Shown here one piece after another: positions 1 through 10,722 of a stretch of DNA of 64,000 nt. The stretch spans positions 9,533,837-9,597,836 of the forward strand of contig NC_087080.1 in NCBI RefSeq assembly GCF_026151205.1. Reading direction: 5' to 3'. The stretch's first letter is position 1. Every line of letters starts with the position of its first letter. The notes below the pieces were generated by a model. It saw nothing but the letters and a program-made list of their open reading frames with translations. It did not search any database and was not told the DNA's origin. The translations under genes were made by a program, and so were the position numbers. Source of the DNA: Bolinopsis microptera (Eukaryota > Ctenophora > Tentaculata > Lobata > Bolinopsidae).

Positions 1-129
1 GACATTAATACATCATGTCAGTGTATGGTATGGAGCCAATCATGGAGCCAATCATATGCATAAGTAGGGTAACTGTACACTTTGTCACTAAAGATTTTCT
101 CCGTAAGATGGTGGTGATCAGATTTTGGT

Positions 130-320
130 GGTTTTATTCCTCAAGGTGGCAAGTTCAGGGTATTAATCCCAGAACAGTTGATTTTCAAGGGTGACCTAGA
201 TGCTCTGATAAACTGGGTGTTTCAAGACCTTGAAGCTCAGTACACAGATCACAGCTCAGCTGGATTGTAAGTAGAAGCCTGATCTATCATATTTTACCTT
301 TAAGTTTTTATATTCATAGA
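130..320 (+). pseudogene. PIF1/Helitron-type helicase fragment (tentative)
   Basis: The frame through 130-270 reads GGFIPQGGKFRVLIPEQ, then a stretch with LINWVFQDLEAQY, ending in a stop; a +1 shift continues with WIVSRSL. In PIF1-like helicases of Helitrons a 'VPE.L ... LI.FVYPDL ... W...RAIL.P' block precedes the C-terminal motifs, and the order and spacing seen here match it. No Walker motifs are in the window, so at most this is a short decayed piece. A real exon ending at the GTAAG near 268 is the alternative. The call rests on remembered family patterns. Confidence 0.35.
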
Positions 321-747
321 CATGTCTGAGTGGTTATGTTTTGTTGTTTCACACACATTCATTCCCTTAGCATGTAAATACAACAAAGATGTAAATACCA
401 CTTTAGTATAGAGGATTCAGGTGAACGGAACGAGAGCTAACCCTGAAGGGAAGGTAGTGTATTGTTTAGCTTATTTTGGTCATTGTTCTTTTTCAGTTTC
501 TTTAGTCCTAGGTTTGTAGTTTTGGGTTACTACTTTCTAACATACTTTTATATTTACAGGGTTGTTTTTAGTTCTAGTGAGTAGTCGGCTGGTGTAAGAG
601 TGAAGAGCCAGACAGTTGCCCAACGAACAAAACGAACAAAACTGTACTTGATTAACAACAAAGTCCTCCTTTTTAGGGTAAATTTTCATCTACAAACAGC
701 AACGAACGAATTGTTACTATCTTAACTTTCACAGATTTCCCAATTCC

Positions 748-1303
748 ATGCAATTCAATAAGAACACCTTCCCGCAGATGGAGGACGACAGAGTGGGCAA
801 AATCACTGACACACGGAATGAAGAAGCTCTACGAGCGATAAAGTACAGGTGCCACGACACAGTAGCTTGTATCAAGGAAGCGGTAAACTCCTCCCTGGAA
901 GGCTGGACCAGCACTGTTTTGCCAGAGAGAAGCCCTGAACTAATTATTGCTGTTCACCTAGATAAGGACGTTCCTGATCTTTATGTCAATGATAGGTTAG
1001 TTTAATCCTGCCTTTTTGATGCAATAATCTTTGTCCAAATTCCAGTGACAAGCTAATCAGACAACTAACAAAAATTTTTGCAGGACGAACCTGCGACTGT
1101 TCCTGAAATCAGTCTTTCGGGACTTACTGGATGTTGAAGATCTGCAGTTAACTCAGCCCCCCATCCTCAAGGTTTCCCGGGGAAAAAAGCAGTCCATTAT
1201 CAAAATAAAGACAACCCTTGAGATCATTGCGATGCTGAGAGAACTGAAGAGAGAAAGTCACACCTTCCACTCTGATGGCGATATAACCACTGCAACAAAA
1301 TAA
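748..1303 (+). CDS. small two-exon gene, unknown function (155 aa)
   Basis: Exon 1 (748-995) and exon 2 (1084-1303) join in frame through a GT-AG intron: donor AG|GTTAGT and acceptor TTTTTGCAG, with the split codon giving Arg. The product is about 155 residues, charged and mostly helical, with LRLFLKSVFRDLLDVEDLQL early in exon 2 and a Lys-rich segment after it. No signal peptide or membrane segment is visible and the family is not recognised. A splice-acceptor-like TTTCACAG lies just before 735, so 748 may be an internal Met of a longer protein. The T-rich 3' flank (1311-1545) recurs at 2279-2505, so this may be a repeated or mobile-element gene. Confidence 0.45.
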
Positions 1304-1582
1304 CCACTGCAACAATCATGTTAAATTTATTTATGTTATTTCTTTATAGACACGGTGCAGTCCCTATCTTCTCTTTTTGGCTTCTCCTTTTTACTGTTTT
1401 TATTTTTTTCATTCTTTCTTCAATTATTACTTTTTTAGATTTTCTTGTGACTTTCTTTTCTTCTTCATAATTTTTTCTTTCTGTCGTTCTGAGTGAAAAA
1501 CCTCAGATATTATTATTAAATATTATATCGGTCTTAGATTGATTATTACTTTACACATTAATTATTATTACAATATTAATTA

Positions 1583-1905
1583 TTGCTTTATCACATAATA
1601 AGATCCAATAGCTGGAGGCATTGTGAAAGCCAGTGCTCCAGCTGTAGTGCACCGAAATCCGGGGGGACCTCGGTGCAGGGGTATCCTGGGGAGTGGCGCT
1701 GCAGATGCTGCAGATTCAGCAATTTTGAATTCAGGGTGGAATGTCGGAGCTGCTATAAAATAAAGGGAACATTGCCTGAGACGAAAGAGGAAAAGCAGGA
1801 GAGAGAGAGGAGGCCTGGGAGAAGATGAAGAAAGATGCTGAGGAGGCTTCAGTAAGGCATAGAGAGGATAAAGCACAGGATGCCATAGAAGAGGAAAAGG
1901 TTACA
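1583..1905 (+). pseudogene. RanBP2-type zinc finger plus coiled-coil fragment
   Basis: The frame from 1583 contains GEWRCRCCRFSNFEFRVECR followed by SCYK, which fits the RanBP2 zinc ribbon W-x-C-x2-C-x(n)-N-x(n)-C-x2-C. A Glu/Lys/Arg-rich stretch follows and stops at about 1828. A neighbouring frame stays open with EEAWEKMKKDAEEASV and EDKAQDAIEEEKV, a probable coiled coil, so a frameshift or missed splice separates the two parts. The start codon shown is not certain. The sequence lies among transposon fragments and may come from an ORF1-type protein; the RanBP2 finger assignment is the firmer part. Confidence 0.5.
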
Positions 1906-2123
1906 ATCCTCATTGTAAAAATAACCGCATTTATTCAAATCACAATCCATGACAGATCATGACAATATCCGTGTATGAACAGAAATTATTAATTATAATA
2001 GCGGCACTGCTCGTGATGCTCGCCGCTCGGGTTGGTGCCGAAATAAATTTATTTATTACAACCTTTAACACCTATATCCCAGAGAGCTTCATTTGGTACT
2101 TTTATAACTATCCTCCCCATTTA

Positions 2124-2282
2124 GCGTAACTAACAAGAGAAGCCCCAAAGAGGAAGGTGGCTATACCAAGCGGTAATGTGTTTAATGAAGTCATAGCAAT
2201 GGATCTCAAGAAGCTTAGTTGTGGAGTGTGGATTGTACACATTATTGACACAGTTACGAGGTTTAGATGCTATTAACACTGT
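2124..2282 (+). pseudogene. retroelement integrase core fragment
   Basis: The frame encodes KVAIPSGNVFNEVIAMDLK, then a short loop, then WIVHIIDTVTRF and a stop. This is the start of an rve-type integrase catalytic core: the first catalytic Asp is in AMDLK and the HIIDTVTRF beta strand follows. The later catalytic Asp and Glu are absent, so the copy is truncated. It most likely derives from a gypsy-like LTR element or a related DDE element. No LTRs were identified around it. Confidence 0.55.
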
Positions 2283-2865
2283 CATGTTAAATTTGTTTAA
2301 ATTGATGTATTTCTTTATACACTCATCCTTTCTCTTTTCTCTTCTCGACTTCTTTTTTACTGTCTTTCTTTTTTTTTCATTTTTGCTTTTTAGTTTTTCT
2401 TACTTTCTTTTGTTTCATTATTTTTCTTTTATTTCTGTCGTTGTGATTGAGAACCTTCGTCCTTCAGATACTGATGATAATATAAAAATAATATCGTCCT
2501 TAACTTGGACACTTCCAGCTGCAAGCGATTTACAATGGCAGTGAAGCGGATGAGCCAAGTTGAAAGTTAATTGGATAATTAATTGACACTGAAGGAGAAT
2601 GTATTCTTCAGTCAGAGAGAATAGAAAGTTCGGTAAGTTGCAGGTTAAACTTGCCATTGAACATAACAGGTTGTAAGACTTTACAACTAATGAGTTGATA
2701 AATGATAGAATCAAATTGCAGCACGATAGAAAAGTGGAGGTCAATACACATTGCACTATCACATAAATGACCTCATTTCTATCGCCAGAATTTCCACATT
2801 TCTAATTCTATCGCCAGAAACTTTATATTAGTTGCAGATTGCTGACATAACCTTTTCACAGGAAT

Positions 2866-3021
2866 ATGAGTGACAGTGCCCCCGTCTATCACAATCCTGG
2901 AGGTCAAGGTGTGAAGAGAAATCGTGCTGGCTCCCCAGGTTCTGTTCCAAAAAAGATAAGACAAACCCACTGCCCAGACGTAAATAGTGGGTGTGAAATT
3001 GTCAGCCAAGTTGAGTGTTAA
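2866..3021 (+). CDS. 51-residue basic ORF, possible exon
   Basis: A short reading frame (MSDSAPVYHNPGG start) follows directly after an acceptor-like TTTTCACAG and contains a basic nuclear-localisation-like segment (VPKKIRQ). It ends at a TAA within a block (3003-3035) that also occurs, slightly changed, at 2554-2580. It is too short to classify. It could be an exon or a decayed element gene and is reported with low confidence. Confidence 0.25.
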   Translation: MSDSAPVYHNPGGQGVKRNRAGSPGSVPKKIRQTHCPDVNSGCEIVSQVEC

Positions 3022-3457
3022 TTGGATAATTAGATTCTTAGACCATAACATTTTGACTTCTAATTTCTAATGACTACTCTTGTAGGCTAAGCAAGGTTCA
3101 TCGAGCTCTCGTGCTAGCTGGCACTGTTCGTTCTGTGACAGACCTTACCACGAGACAAGAAAAAATACACGAACAGTCGAAAAAGCATATAATAAATAAT
3201 AATAAAATTTGGTAGCTTATACACAAACTCTAAGCCCAGTGGATAAACCACAAAACTTATGCTCTATTGTGTGAAACAAAGATACTAGATCAAGATAACT
3301 ATCAAGGAGTGTATGCATAGGACATAAAAAGTTTTGGAACGAAAATGACATGCTTATGAAGCGAGCTAACAGTCTAATTGCTAATAAGTTCAAAAAGATC
3401 ATGACATTAGGTTGCATCCTAAACAGTTTAAGCAAATAACATAAAGTTATATTGTCA

Positions 3458-3657
3458 ATTAATCGCTCATGCCATAACTTTTCTTAAACAGGTGAGTTTT
3501 TAATAATGTTTTGAACAGATCAACATCAGAACAAGTCTTAATTTCAATTGGTAGTTGGTTCCAGATTTTCGGAGCAACAGTCTGAAACGCTCTTGGGTGC
3601 GATCTTGTAGATCCGACAGGTAGGCGTAAGGAGGAAGTTCGAAATAGCAGGAAGCAA
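3458..3657 (-). pseudogene. LINE reverse transcriptase C-terminal fragment
   Basis: The minus frame reads HPRAFQTVAPKIWNQLPIEI followed by KTCSDVDLFKTLLKTHLFKK and a stop at 3458-3460. The pattern 'F..AP..WN.LP..I....S...FK..LKTHLF' is the usual C-terminus of CR1/L2/Rex-type LINE ORF2 proteins. The catalytic RT is missing. Sequence to the left (3160-3455) would be its 3' UTR. Confidence 0.7.
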
Positions 3658-3784
3658 AAGTAAGTGCAAACAATTACAAGTTCATTTTATGTCCGCTATC
3701 ACAGCTAAATTATTTATAATTGTTCAATTTACATAATAAATGCACAATGCATCATTTAAAAGGCTGATTGTAACTCTGTTTAAC

Positions 3785-3998
3785 AGTCAACCTTCAGGAA
3801 CATTGGAAAGAATCCTTGGTCCAAGGTATTAGACAAGGCATTGTACAACGAGGTTCGGCTGAGGAAAACAATGTTTTTGGGAATAGAAATCTGATGAGTA
3901 AACTCACTGAACTTTACAACATTCAATCTCCGAACCTGCAACAGCCTCATCACCTGCAGCCATCTCATCACCTGCAGCCACCTCAAGCCGTCAGCTGA
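3785..3998 (+). other. possible coding exon with QPHHLQPS repeats
   Basis: After an acceptor-like TGTTTAACAG the frame is open from about 3785 to 3998 and ends in a run of QPHHLQPS-type repeats produced by a short tandem DNA repeat (CATCACCTGCAGC). No known domain is visible. The fragment sits directly upstream of the DNA polymerase remnant and could belong to the same element. Confidence 0.25.
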
Positions 3999-4144
3999 AT
4001 TTCACCGTCATCAATCAACCACCGAAATTAACAATTCAAATTGGTCAGAACATAAATGATGAGGAACCATCAACAGCGGGCCGTCAATAGCGATGTTACC
4101 AACACCATCGTGAGAAGTAATATGATAATTTTAATACGATAATT

Positions 4145-4374
4145 TTTCAGATTATTCTGGATCCTTCTAAAGAACGTATTTATCGTTTCCATTACAACGT
4201 GCTGCGAGCTCTCTTTCCAAGCCGTATTGAAGTGTTATTCAGTGATACAGATAGACTATGCTATTTTATCAAAGAAGCAGACATAACCGAGAAACTATCA
4301 AGCATCGCTCAACTTTTGTATTTTTCAAACTGTTATAAAGTTATAACCTTAGGCACCCTCTCTTCTCATTAAGG
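4145..4374 (+). pseudogene. family-B DNA polymerase fragment (Polinton-like)
   Basis: One open frame from 4145 to the TAA at 4372-4374 contains FHYNVLRALFP and then IEVLFSDTDRLCYFIKEADI. The DTD triad in a hydrophobic strand is motif C of B-family polymerases, which supplies catalytic Asp residues. The surrounding 'FHY.V.. .... LLFTDTDSL.YEI...D' context is typical of protein-primed polymerases in Polinton/Maverick elements and related virus-like DNA. Motif A, the exonuclease domain and the remainder are absent, and the usual Ser after DTD is Arg here, so the copy is inactive. Assignment to Polintons rather than another protein-primed polymerase is inference. Confidence 0.55.
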
Positions 4375-4669
4375 AACAAATTTGTATCCGGGAAGACTAA
4401 CTAAATTTTGCATAGTATCTTTTTATTATTTTTATTTATTTATATATTTTCTCCAGCTTTAAGTAATGAAGCTTTAAGTAAACAAGGCCGGGATATAGGA
4501 CCAAAGGCGGTCTTTGGATCAACCCCGATTTGTGTAGGGCTGACTGCAAAGCACATTTTTCAAGCCCGAGCAGAAGCAGAGAAGAGAGAGAGCAGGAAAA
4601 GCTTGCAGAACAAAAGATAAAGGAGAAGAAGGAAGAGAAAAAATAAAGTGGAATAAATCTGTTGTACAC

Positions 4670-4940
4670 AAATGCTAGTGGTTTCTATAATAAAATAGAC
4701 GAATTGAAATGTTCCAGAACGCTGAGATTAAGGCAAAGATCAAATATGAGAATAAAGTGACTAAATTGTTTAAGTTAAATTGTAAACCTCTTTTTAATTA
4801 CCTTAAATCTAAAAGTGTTTTAAGAAAATCTGTAGAAAGACTCAAAACAGATGATGGTTCTAATTCTGAGACCAAGTCTCCCTCTGAAACTGCAGAAGTG
4901 TTAGCTGATTTTTTTCCAGCCAGTTTTTAAACCTGAACCT
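4670..4940 (+). pseudogene. CR1-like LINE fragments: endonuclease start and EN-RT linker
   Basis: At 4660-4710 the frame reads LLYTNASGFYNKIDELKC, the typical first beta strand of a LINE AP endonuclease. It is followed after a break by AEIKAKIKYENKVTKLFKLN and FNYLKSKSVLRKSVERLKTD through EVLADFF. That second part matches the linker between endonuclease and RT of CR1/L2 LINEs ('..FW.Y.RSK...I..L...DG..T....EKA..L.DFF..VF'). Most of the endonuclease and all of the RT are deleted. A family relationship with the LINE at 13.4-15.6 kb is possible. Confidence 0.6.
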
Positions 4941-4990
4941 TTTGGCCCTCTGCCTCAAGATTGTTATACAGAATGTAATAATGATTACTT

Positions 4991-5480
4991 CTAATAATTC
5001 TGGTTTCTATAATAAAATGAATTAAAATGTTTTCTTTCCATATACAATAATATTGATATTTCTTGACTATTGACTCACAATAGATTAACGACGTCCTCTC
5101 CATGATTATAGACCAACTAGTAGGAATGGGTGACTATAATATAGCACCATAAAAGAGGTCAGATTATGTAACAAAAATCTAAAAGACATAACATGTTATG
5201 TTATAACAGATCTAAACACATTTATTTACTATAACCCTAAGCAGGGTTATAGTGAATAAATTCCAAAGAAAGTGAAACAAATCTGTTGTATACCAATGCT
5301 AGTGGTTTCTATAATAAAATGGACAAATTAAAGTGTTCTCTTTCCAAATACAATAATATTGATATTACTTGACTATTGACTCACGATAGATTAACCGTTA
5401 CGAACGACATCCTCTCCATGATTATAGACCAACTAGTAGGAATGGGTGACTATAGCACCATAAAAGTGGTCATATTATCT
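4991..5480 (+). repeat. two tandem-like copies of a LINE endonuclease 5' fragment
   Basis: Segments 4991-5175 and 5280-5477 are near copies. Both carry 'TGGTTTCTATAATAAAATG', then 'ATACAATAATATTGATATT', then 'CATGATTATAGACCAACTAG'. The second copy retains LLYTNASGFYNKMDKLKCSL, the AP-endonuclease start also seen at 4670. Both are interrupted by stops. The pair probably arose by local duplication of a dead LINE. Confidence 0.6.
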
Positions 5481-5669
5481 AACAAACATTACAAGTAATG
5501 ATGAGGGGCCGATCGCTTTAAGGTGGATAAAATATTTTACCAGGCTTTTAGTCATAGCCCAACTATATAGGAATCCAGTTTCGTCATTCGAAGTACAAAA
5601 CATGATCCGTTAACTAATAAGCATGTAAAAAGTTAATTTTAGCTTTTCTTAACAGATGGTTTATAAATT

Positions 5670-5710
5670 AGAATAAGAATTAGAATTAGAATTAGAATTA
5701 GAATTAAAAT
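5670..5710 (+). repeat. (AATTAG)n microsatellite
   Basis: Seven or so copies of a GAATTA hexamer. The same hexamer occurs at 16374-16396 and, inverted, at 18078-18100, each time at the edge of LINE-like sequence. It therefore looks like a non-LTR retrotransposon 3' tail rather than an ordinary microsatellite. Confidence 0.6.
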
Positions 5711-5719
5711 TAGAAGAAA

Positions 5720-8200
5720 GAGGATCCAGGATGTACTGTTTCCTATACTACTGTTCTCTATAACTGGATTTTAATCATTGCATTATTCCGCCACCTATGT
5801 ATGAACATTTTACAAACGACGTGACGTGACGTCGTGACATGACCCTAAGTAAGTTACACTCCCCTTGACAAAAGATCCCACACAGTTCGTCACCACTGAA
5901 TCGCACAAAGTACTCAAGAAACTCCACACCGAAAAGAAGATCACAACACTACAACATACCTCTTCCATAAGATGCGTAATCTCAATGTCCAGCCTAAACA
6001 GCCTCAACTCTACGGACAACCCAGGATTCATTAACCTAGCGCCCCTGTCTGTCCCATGTTCAGCTGAATAACTTCTACAACTTCATGCTACTGAAAAGCT
6101 GCCAAAACCAATCCACAATTAAATGTCAGATCAAACTAGAAAACTCACAAGATCATCCTTTTGCTACCCAGTATCCCTAGGAAATGACTCCCAAGCAGAC
6201 TACTGATTACTGAACAATAGCCACCTTTTTTAAAACATGGAACAATTTCTTAACACTCTTCGATTAATAATCTTCATACTTTATTACGAACACTTCACTC
6301 AAGTGTCTTACAATTTATTATGAACACTTAACTGTAGAGCAATCAAGAACCCCTCGACAGTAGGGTGAGAATCCTTGTCAGGTTTTGCTGGTTCTTCCAG
6401 GGCTTATGTCTGTCCGCATTGCACTTCGCGAGGCAGCATAAGTGTCAAAAAAAGAATCTTACTTCTAACTCCTTATGCGATATATGAACAGCTCCTCTGG
6501 AGAACATATACCTGCAACATGCCGCCGTGGGCCTTTCACGACTTTCAATATTTCTATCCTAGGATAGAGGCCAGCTAATCGGCTTAATAGATAGCACTAA
6601 ACCGGACAACCGGACCGCGAATTAACAAGAACAAAGCGACATCTCAAACGACGAAGATAAGGCATCAATCGGCGTAGGGCGCCAAGACAATCTTGTAGCA
6701 CGCGCAAAATCTTATCAAACCTACTCACGATCACGTGACAGGCAACTAATGCATCCACACGCAACTCTCTCAGACGACACGTATACTATCAACACGATAC
6801 CCTCATTCTCTTTGTTACCGATTTGTGTGGTTTCTATTTTGAACTGTCTCATAAGTTTCTACGAACTCACAATACAGTACAAAATTTATACTCACATCAA
6901 AAGTAACTAAAAATGCCGACTCGTCATATCTTCATATAACCACATAATGTTCAGGATGGAGCCCCCAAAAAGAAGGAGCAGACCGAGTGAGCCAACCTCA
7001 TCGGGAGGAAGAGGAAAAGAACAGACCAAAGTCTGACACCGATCGAAAAAGATGCTCGTGCACAAAAAAAGGAGGAACACGTCCAACCAAGAGAGTACGC
7101 TATTTGTGCTTGTATTCCACGAAAAACTACTACCGATAGAGAAAAAAGACTTCGAAAGACTACGGGCTCAAATCGCTGAAGAGATAGTAAGGCACTATTT
7201 ATATTTATCAATAACCTACCCTTAATCCTAATGAAATTATGTTAATCCTTAAATGAATTTATGTTAATACTAAACCTAAACGAGATCTCCCTCCCAGGTG
7301 GAGGGTTAGACAGCTGGACGTATATATCTGACGTGAGGAACGAGATAAACTTCAGATGTATAATAAATAAAACAAAAGTTAATAAAACAAAAGTTAAATT
7401 TATTACCAATTATTCAATCAATACATATCATAAATTCTAATATTGGAAACACAATGCAGATTGGATGTCTTAAACTATAATTTTGTTGTCACTAATAATC
7501 TATTTACTTTCAAAGTTGAAATTTAGTTAAGTATGAAATGCCACTACATCATAGTTAGGGTAAAATATAATTCTTAAAAATTTTAAAATTGAGAAGATTG
7601 CTCTATGACTTAAAATTTAAAATTTAGCAAAAGATATCTAATTTTTAAATAGTTGGTTACAGTTTATGACAGTACTGGCATGATCAATTATAGATATCAA
7701 TATAAGATATAGAGCGCACGACAACTCAACAGTGGAGGGCCTGAAAGGTGCTGTCTCGACCATCCCTGGATGGACATGTGCAATTCAACGGTCAACCAGT
7801 ACCAAACCCGAATTTGTTAATTCGGCTCCACATCGGACCGAACACCCCCAAGCTTTATCTGACGGATAGGTGAGCCAATCAGTTAAAATCCCTAAAGTTA
7901 TATTAATTGAATCGTGAATACAGAATAAAGTAGTGACAGTTTTCTTCACCCTTCATATAATAACGCCTACACACAGAACCTTACCACCTCTTCTCCCCAG
8001 GGACAGTCTCAAACTGACGTTAAACGGGGTCGTCGACCACGAGGACTTACGAATAACGCAACCACCGCACTGGAACAGCACGTAGAAACAAACAATCGTC
8101 TTCCTGAAAACCGCAAAAGAAGTGGTCGAGAAGCTAACTGAACTGAAGAAGAGGAATTTTAGCTTCCACACAGTGGCGGGAAAATGCTGGTTGAACGTCC
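5720..8200. other. no supported gene; decayed repeat-rich sequence
   Basis: Several 60-90 codon frames occur here (near 5865-6071, 6375-6578 and 6951-7211) but none shows a recognisable domain, a convincing splice site set or a match to a neighbour. A GRKRKRTDQS-type basic stretch near 7000 and Arg-rich frames at 8000-8110 may be remnants of LINE ORF1 or the ORF2 N-terminus, since an RT begins at about 8210. Nothing firmer is visible. Confidence 0.5.
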
Positions 8201-8209
8201 CCCACCAAA

Positions 8210-9358
8210 AATCAATTTGGATTCAGGAAGAGAAAGAGCACTGAAGCAGCTATCCACAGACTGACAAGGAAGATTGAAGATGCGATCCAAAATGGACAAT
8301 ACGGGCTGGGTGTCTTCCTTGATGTGGAAGGAGCTTTTGACAACATCAGGTACAGCTCCATCTACACAGCAATGCTGGAAGCTAAAATTCCAAGCATAAT
8401 TGCCAGCTGGATCAGAGACATGCTTCTAGAAAGGTCAATAGTACTAACCCTCCACGGCATCTCCATTACCAAGATAATCTCTAAAGGGTGTCCACAGGGC
8501 GGAATCCTATCACCCCTTCTCTGGAACCTCACATTAAACACACTATTAACAAATGAGAAACTGGATGACGACTTTCTCCAAGCATTCGCCGACGACCTAG
8601 TGGTACAAGGATTCGACCTGAAAATTACCATGAGGGACATAGTTAACAGATACCTCAAAATAATCAATAAGTGGTGTACTAGCAACGGAGTGAATCTCAG
8701 CAGGATCAAGACCAAGGTTATCGTCTTCTCAACAATAAACAAAAAGTACTCTATGAAACCCATATCATTGGAGGGAGCCTCCCTGGAATGGTCAAATGAG
8801 GTCAAATACCTCGGAGTCACCTACGACAAACATCTAAGATGGAACACTCACATTAAGAATAAATGCGAACAAGCTAGAAAACTCCTGTTTATGAGTCGCA
8901 ACTACATCTCCAAAACCTGGGGCTTATCCCCAGGGAAGGTAAGGTGGCTTTACAAACAAGTCATCCTACCCACCATTAGCTATGCCTGCTTTACTTGGAT
9001 ACACAGAGTAGACCAAAACACCAGTCTCAAGGGCATGCTTGGCAAAATTCAAAAAATAGCAACTCTACACATCACGGGGGGTCTCAAAAAATCGCCTAAT
9101 ATCACTCTAGATCTAATATCAGGCCTCATGCCGATAGATGTCCATTTAAAATTCGCTGCCTCAAAAACTGCAATTAGGCTAAAACTAGAAAACAACTGGA
9201 TTGGTCAGTACTCCCTCACGAGCAAAATCATCTCACACGCTAAATACATGGACGAGGAACTTGGTAAACTCGGCATCTCTAAATACCTTTCACTCATAGA
9301 TAAAACATTAAACAATATCCACCAATCTGTACTCCAGCAACTATACAGTAACACTTGA
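8210..9358 (+). pseudogene. LINE ORF2 reverse transcriptase (RNase H-bearing clade), 5' truncated
   Basis: The frame begins with FGFRKRKSTEAAIHRL and continues through FLDVEGAFDNI (motif A), GCPQGGILSPLLWNL (motif B), LQAFADDLVVQGF (motif C with catalytic FADD) and KYLGVTYD (motif D/E region). A thumb-like C-terminal part follows. The conserved blocks are in the correct order and the catalytic Asp residues are present. The N-terminal endonuclease and first RT blocks are missing and the frame stops at 9358 where an RNase H domain continues in another frame. The order RT then RNase H suggests the I/R1/LOA-like superfamily of non-LTR elements. It is inactive because of truncation, frameshifts and an internal foreign segment. 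Confidence 0.85.
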
Positions 9359-9912
9359 ACTCCCCCAGGAACTACCAGCAGAAACAAGCCTAAAAATCTT
9401 CACTGACGGCTCGCTCAAGAAGTCTATTCAACAGACAGGAGCAGGCTTCACCATGTACAGAAACGGACGTACTATAGTAGAACAATCAATCAACCTGGGG
9501 AAATTAGCAACAATCAATCAATGTAAAATGTACGCAATCAAAGTAGCGGCCGAGCTCCACTAAAAACCAGGTAATAAACTTCTACTCAGACTCGTTAAGC
9601 TCACTACTACAACTTAGCAAAGCACAATCCACCTCCGCACTTACTATTAATACAGCAACAGTTCTGAATAAATTAGGAGAACTTAACCAAGTCTCTCTCT
9701 TCAAGGTTCCTGCACACATAGGGATACCAGGCAACGAGAGAGCCGATGAACTTGCCAAAAAAGGAGCAAACTCCATACCTATTGGACCTGAACCTTTTAT
9801 CAGCATCCGCTGGAGTAACGTCATCACAGAACTGGTAAACAAGGCAAGTAACGACGCCCTGGAAAAAATAGCAGCACTTAAAATTAAAAAAAGCTTACAA
9901 AACACCTCTTGA
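9356..9912 (+). pseudogene. LINE RNase H domain, frameshifted
   Basis: In the frame overlapping the RT stop the sequence reads SLKIFTDGSLK (first catalytic Asp), then TINQCKMYAIKVAAEL. At the second catalytic position, where the family has Glu (Q.E..AI..A), this copy has Lys. After a stop and shift the frame continues with NFYSDSLSSL (third acidic residue) and PAHIGIPGNERADELAKKGA (the H...GNE.AD motif with the last catalytic Asp), ending at 9910-9912. The active site is thus broken by E-to-K and by at least two frameshifts. Confidence 0.8.
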
Positions 9913-9913
9913 C

Positions 9914-10020
9914 AGCTACATTGAGAGATTTGGCCTTAACAAACTGGCCTGTAGGAAGAAAGAGCCTCTAAGATTACTAACTCATATGCTCACCAACCAG
10001 AACTGGCTGAACAACAACCT
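9914..10020 (+). pseudogene. LINE ORF2 post-RNase H segment, left part
   Basis: The frame SYIERFGLNKLACRKKEPLR then LLTHMLTNQNWLNN fits the region after RNase H in this clade ('..R..T.H..LN..L...'). It breaks off at about 10020, where a different reading frame of an exonuclease-like protein takes over. The matching C-terminal end of the LINE reappears at 11010-11169. Confidence 0.55.
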
Positions 10021-10722
10021 CAGCTTGAATCGGACAGTGATACCAAGACGAAACTGATGTATGATTGTAGGAATGATTCTGATGCGCTCATGCATCTTTA
10101 CGATGTGAAGTTAGCTGGAGTTTTGGACTTGCAGTTGCTCGAGATTGTTCACCGTCGTAATAAAGGACAAAAGTTTGAGTTTTTACGAGGACTCAAAAAA
10201 AGTCTTGACACATACGTGAGGGATAAAAAGATTGAAATGATCAAACAGAAGGGGGTTGATGAAATAGAAGATGGTAAGAAAAAGGGTGTCAACATTTTCG
10301 CTGCTCGGCCTCTAAGTGGCGACTTGAAAGAGTACTGTGCAATCGATACTGCTGCGCTATTTCCGCTTCTTAAACTCCTGAAAAAGCGGAAAACGGATCA
10401 GGAAATTAAAATTGTTCTGGAAGGCTCTGGCAGATATGCAAATTATTTTCGATCCTACGAATCACTACCCTTGAAAGACTTCATCTACAATCCTTTCTTG
10501 CCCCTCAAAATTCTACTTTTCTCCGCTGCTACTTTATCTTCCACTGCCAGTGTTGCGTCTGAGAAATGCAAGGGGTGTAGGAAGAACTTTAACAAGTCCG
10601 AGCTGAAGATGTCCTCGCTTGCGCGTGTTGACCACGCAATCTTGTGTAGGGTTTGTAAGAAGATTGAACTTAGAGCGAGGGATACGACTGCTGTTATTGA
10701 GAGTTTGAACAAATTGGAATAG
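10021..10722 (+). CDS. DEDDy 3'-5' exonuclease-like protein fragment with C-terminal zinc motif
   Basis: The frame is open from before 10021 (Met at 10057) to the stop at 10722, about 221 residues from that Met. MYDCRNDSDALMHLYDV resembles Exo II of the DnaQ/RNase D-like family (DEDD Asp). EYCAID gives the Exo III YxxxD motif. The Exo I D-x-E motif is missing, so the N-terminal third is absent or on an upstream exon. A C-terminal CKGC...CRVC pair may bind zinc. The segment is intronless and unbroken, unlike the LINE pieces on both sides. A CCTCAG just before 10018 could be a splice acceptor. It could be a host-gene exon or retrocopy, or cargo within the LINE. Confidence 0.6.
   Translation, partial: QLESDSDTKTKLMYDCRNDSDALMHLYDVKLAGVLDLQLLEIVHRRNKGQKFEFLRGLKKSLDTYVRDKKIEMIKQKGVDEIEDGKKKGVNIFAARPLSGDLKEYCAIDTAALFPLLKLLKKRKTDQEIKIVLEGSGRYANYFRSYESLPLKDFIYNPFLPLKILLFSAATLSSTASVASEKCKGCRKNFNKSELKMSSLARVDHAILCRVCKKIELRARDTTAVIESLNKLE

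Larger units (their letters stand above)
1311..2505. repeat. diverged direct repeat of a T-rich 3' flank
   Basis: Segments 1311-1545 and 2279-2505 share the order 'TCATGTTAAATTT', 'TTTCTTTATA.AC', a pyrimidine-rich tract, 'TTTCTGTCGTT', then GA-rich sequence and AT-rich sequence. They look like two diverged copies of one 3' untranslated tail. One follows the small two-exon gene and the other follows the integrase fragment. Confidence 0.5.

Noticed and set aside
6375-6578. Frame with CPHC motif
   Set aside because: Single CxxC without partner cysteines or context; likely chance.
8362-8820. 152-codon minus-strand frame
   Set aside because: Antisense of the LINE RT catalytic core.
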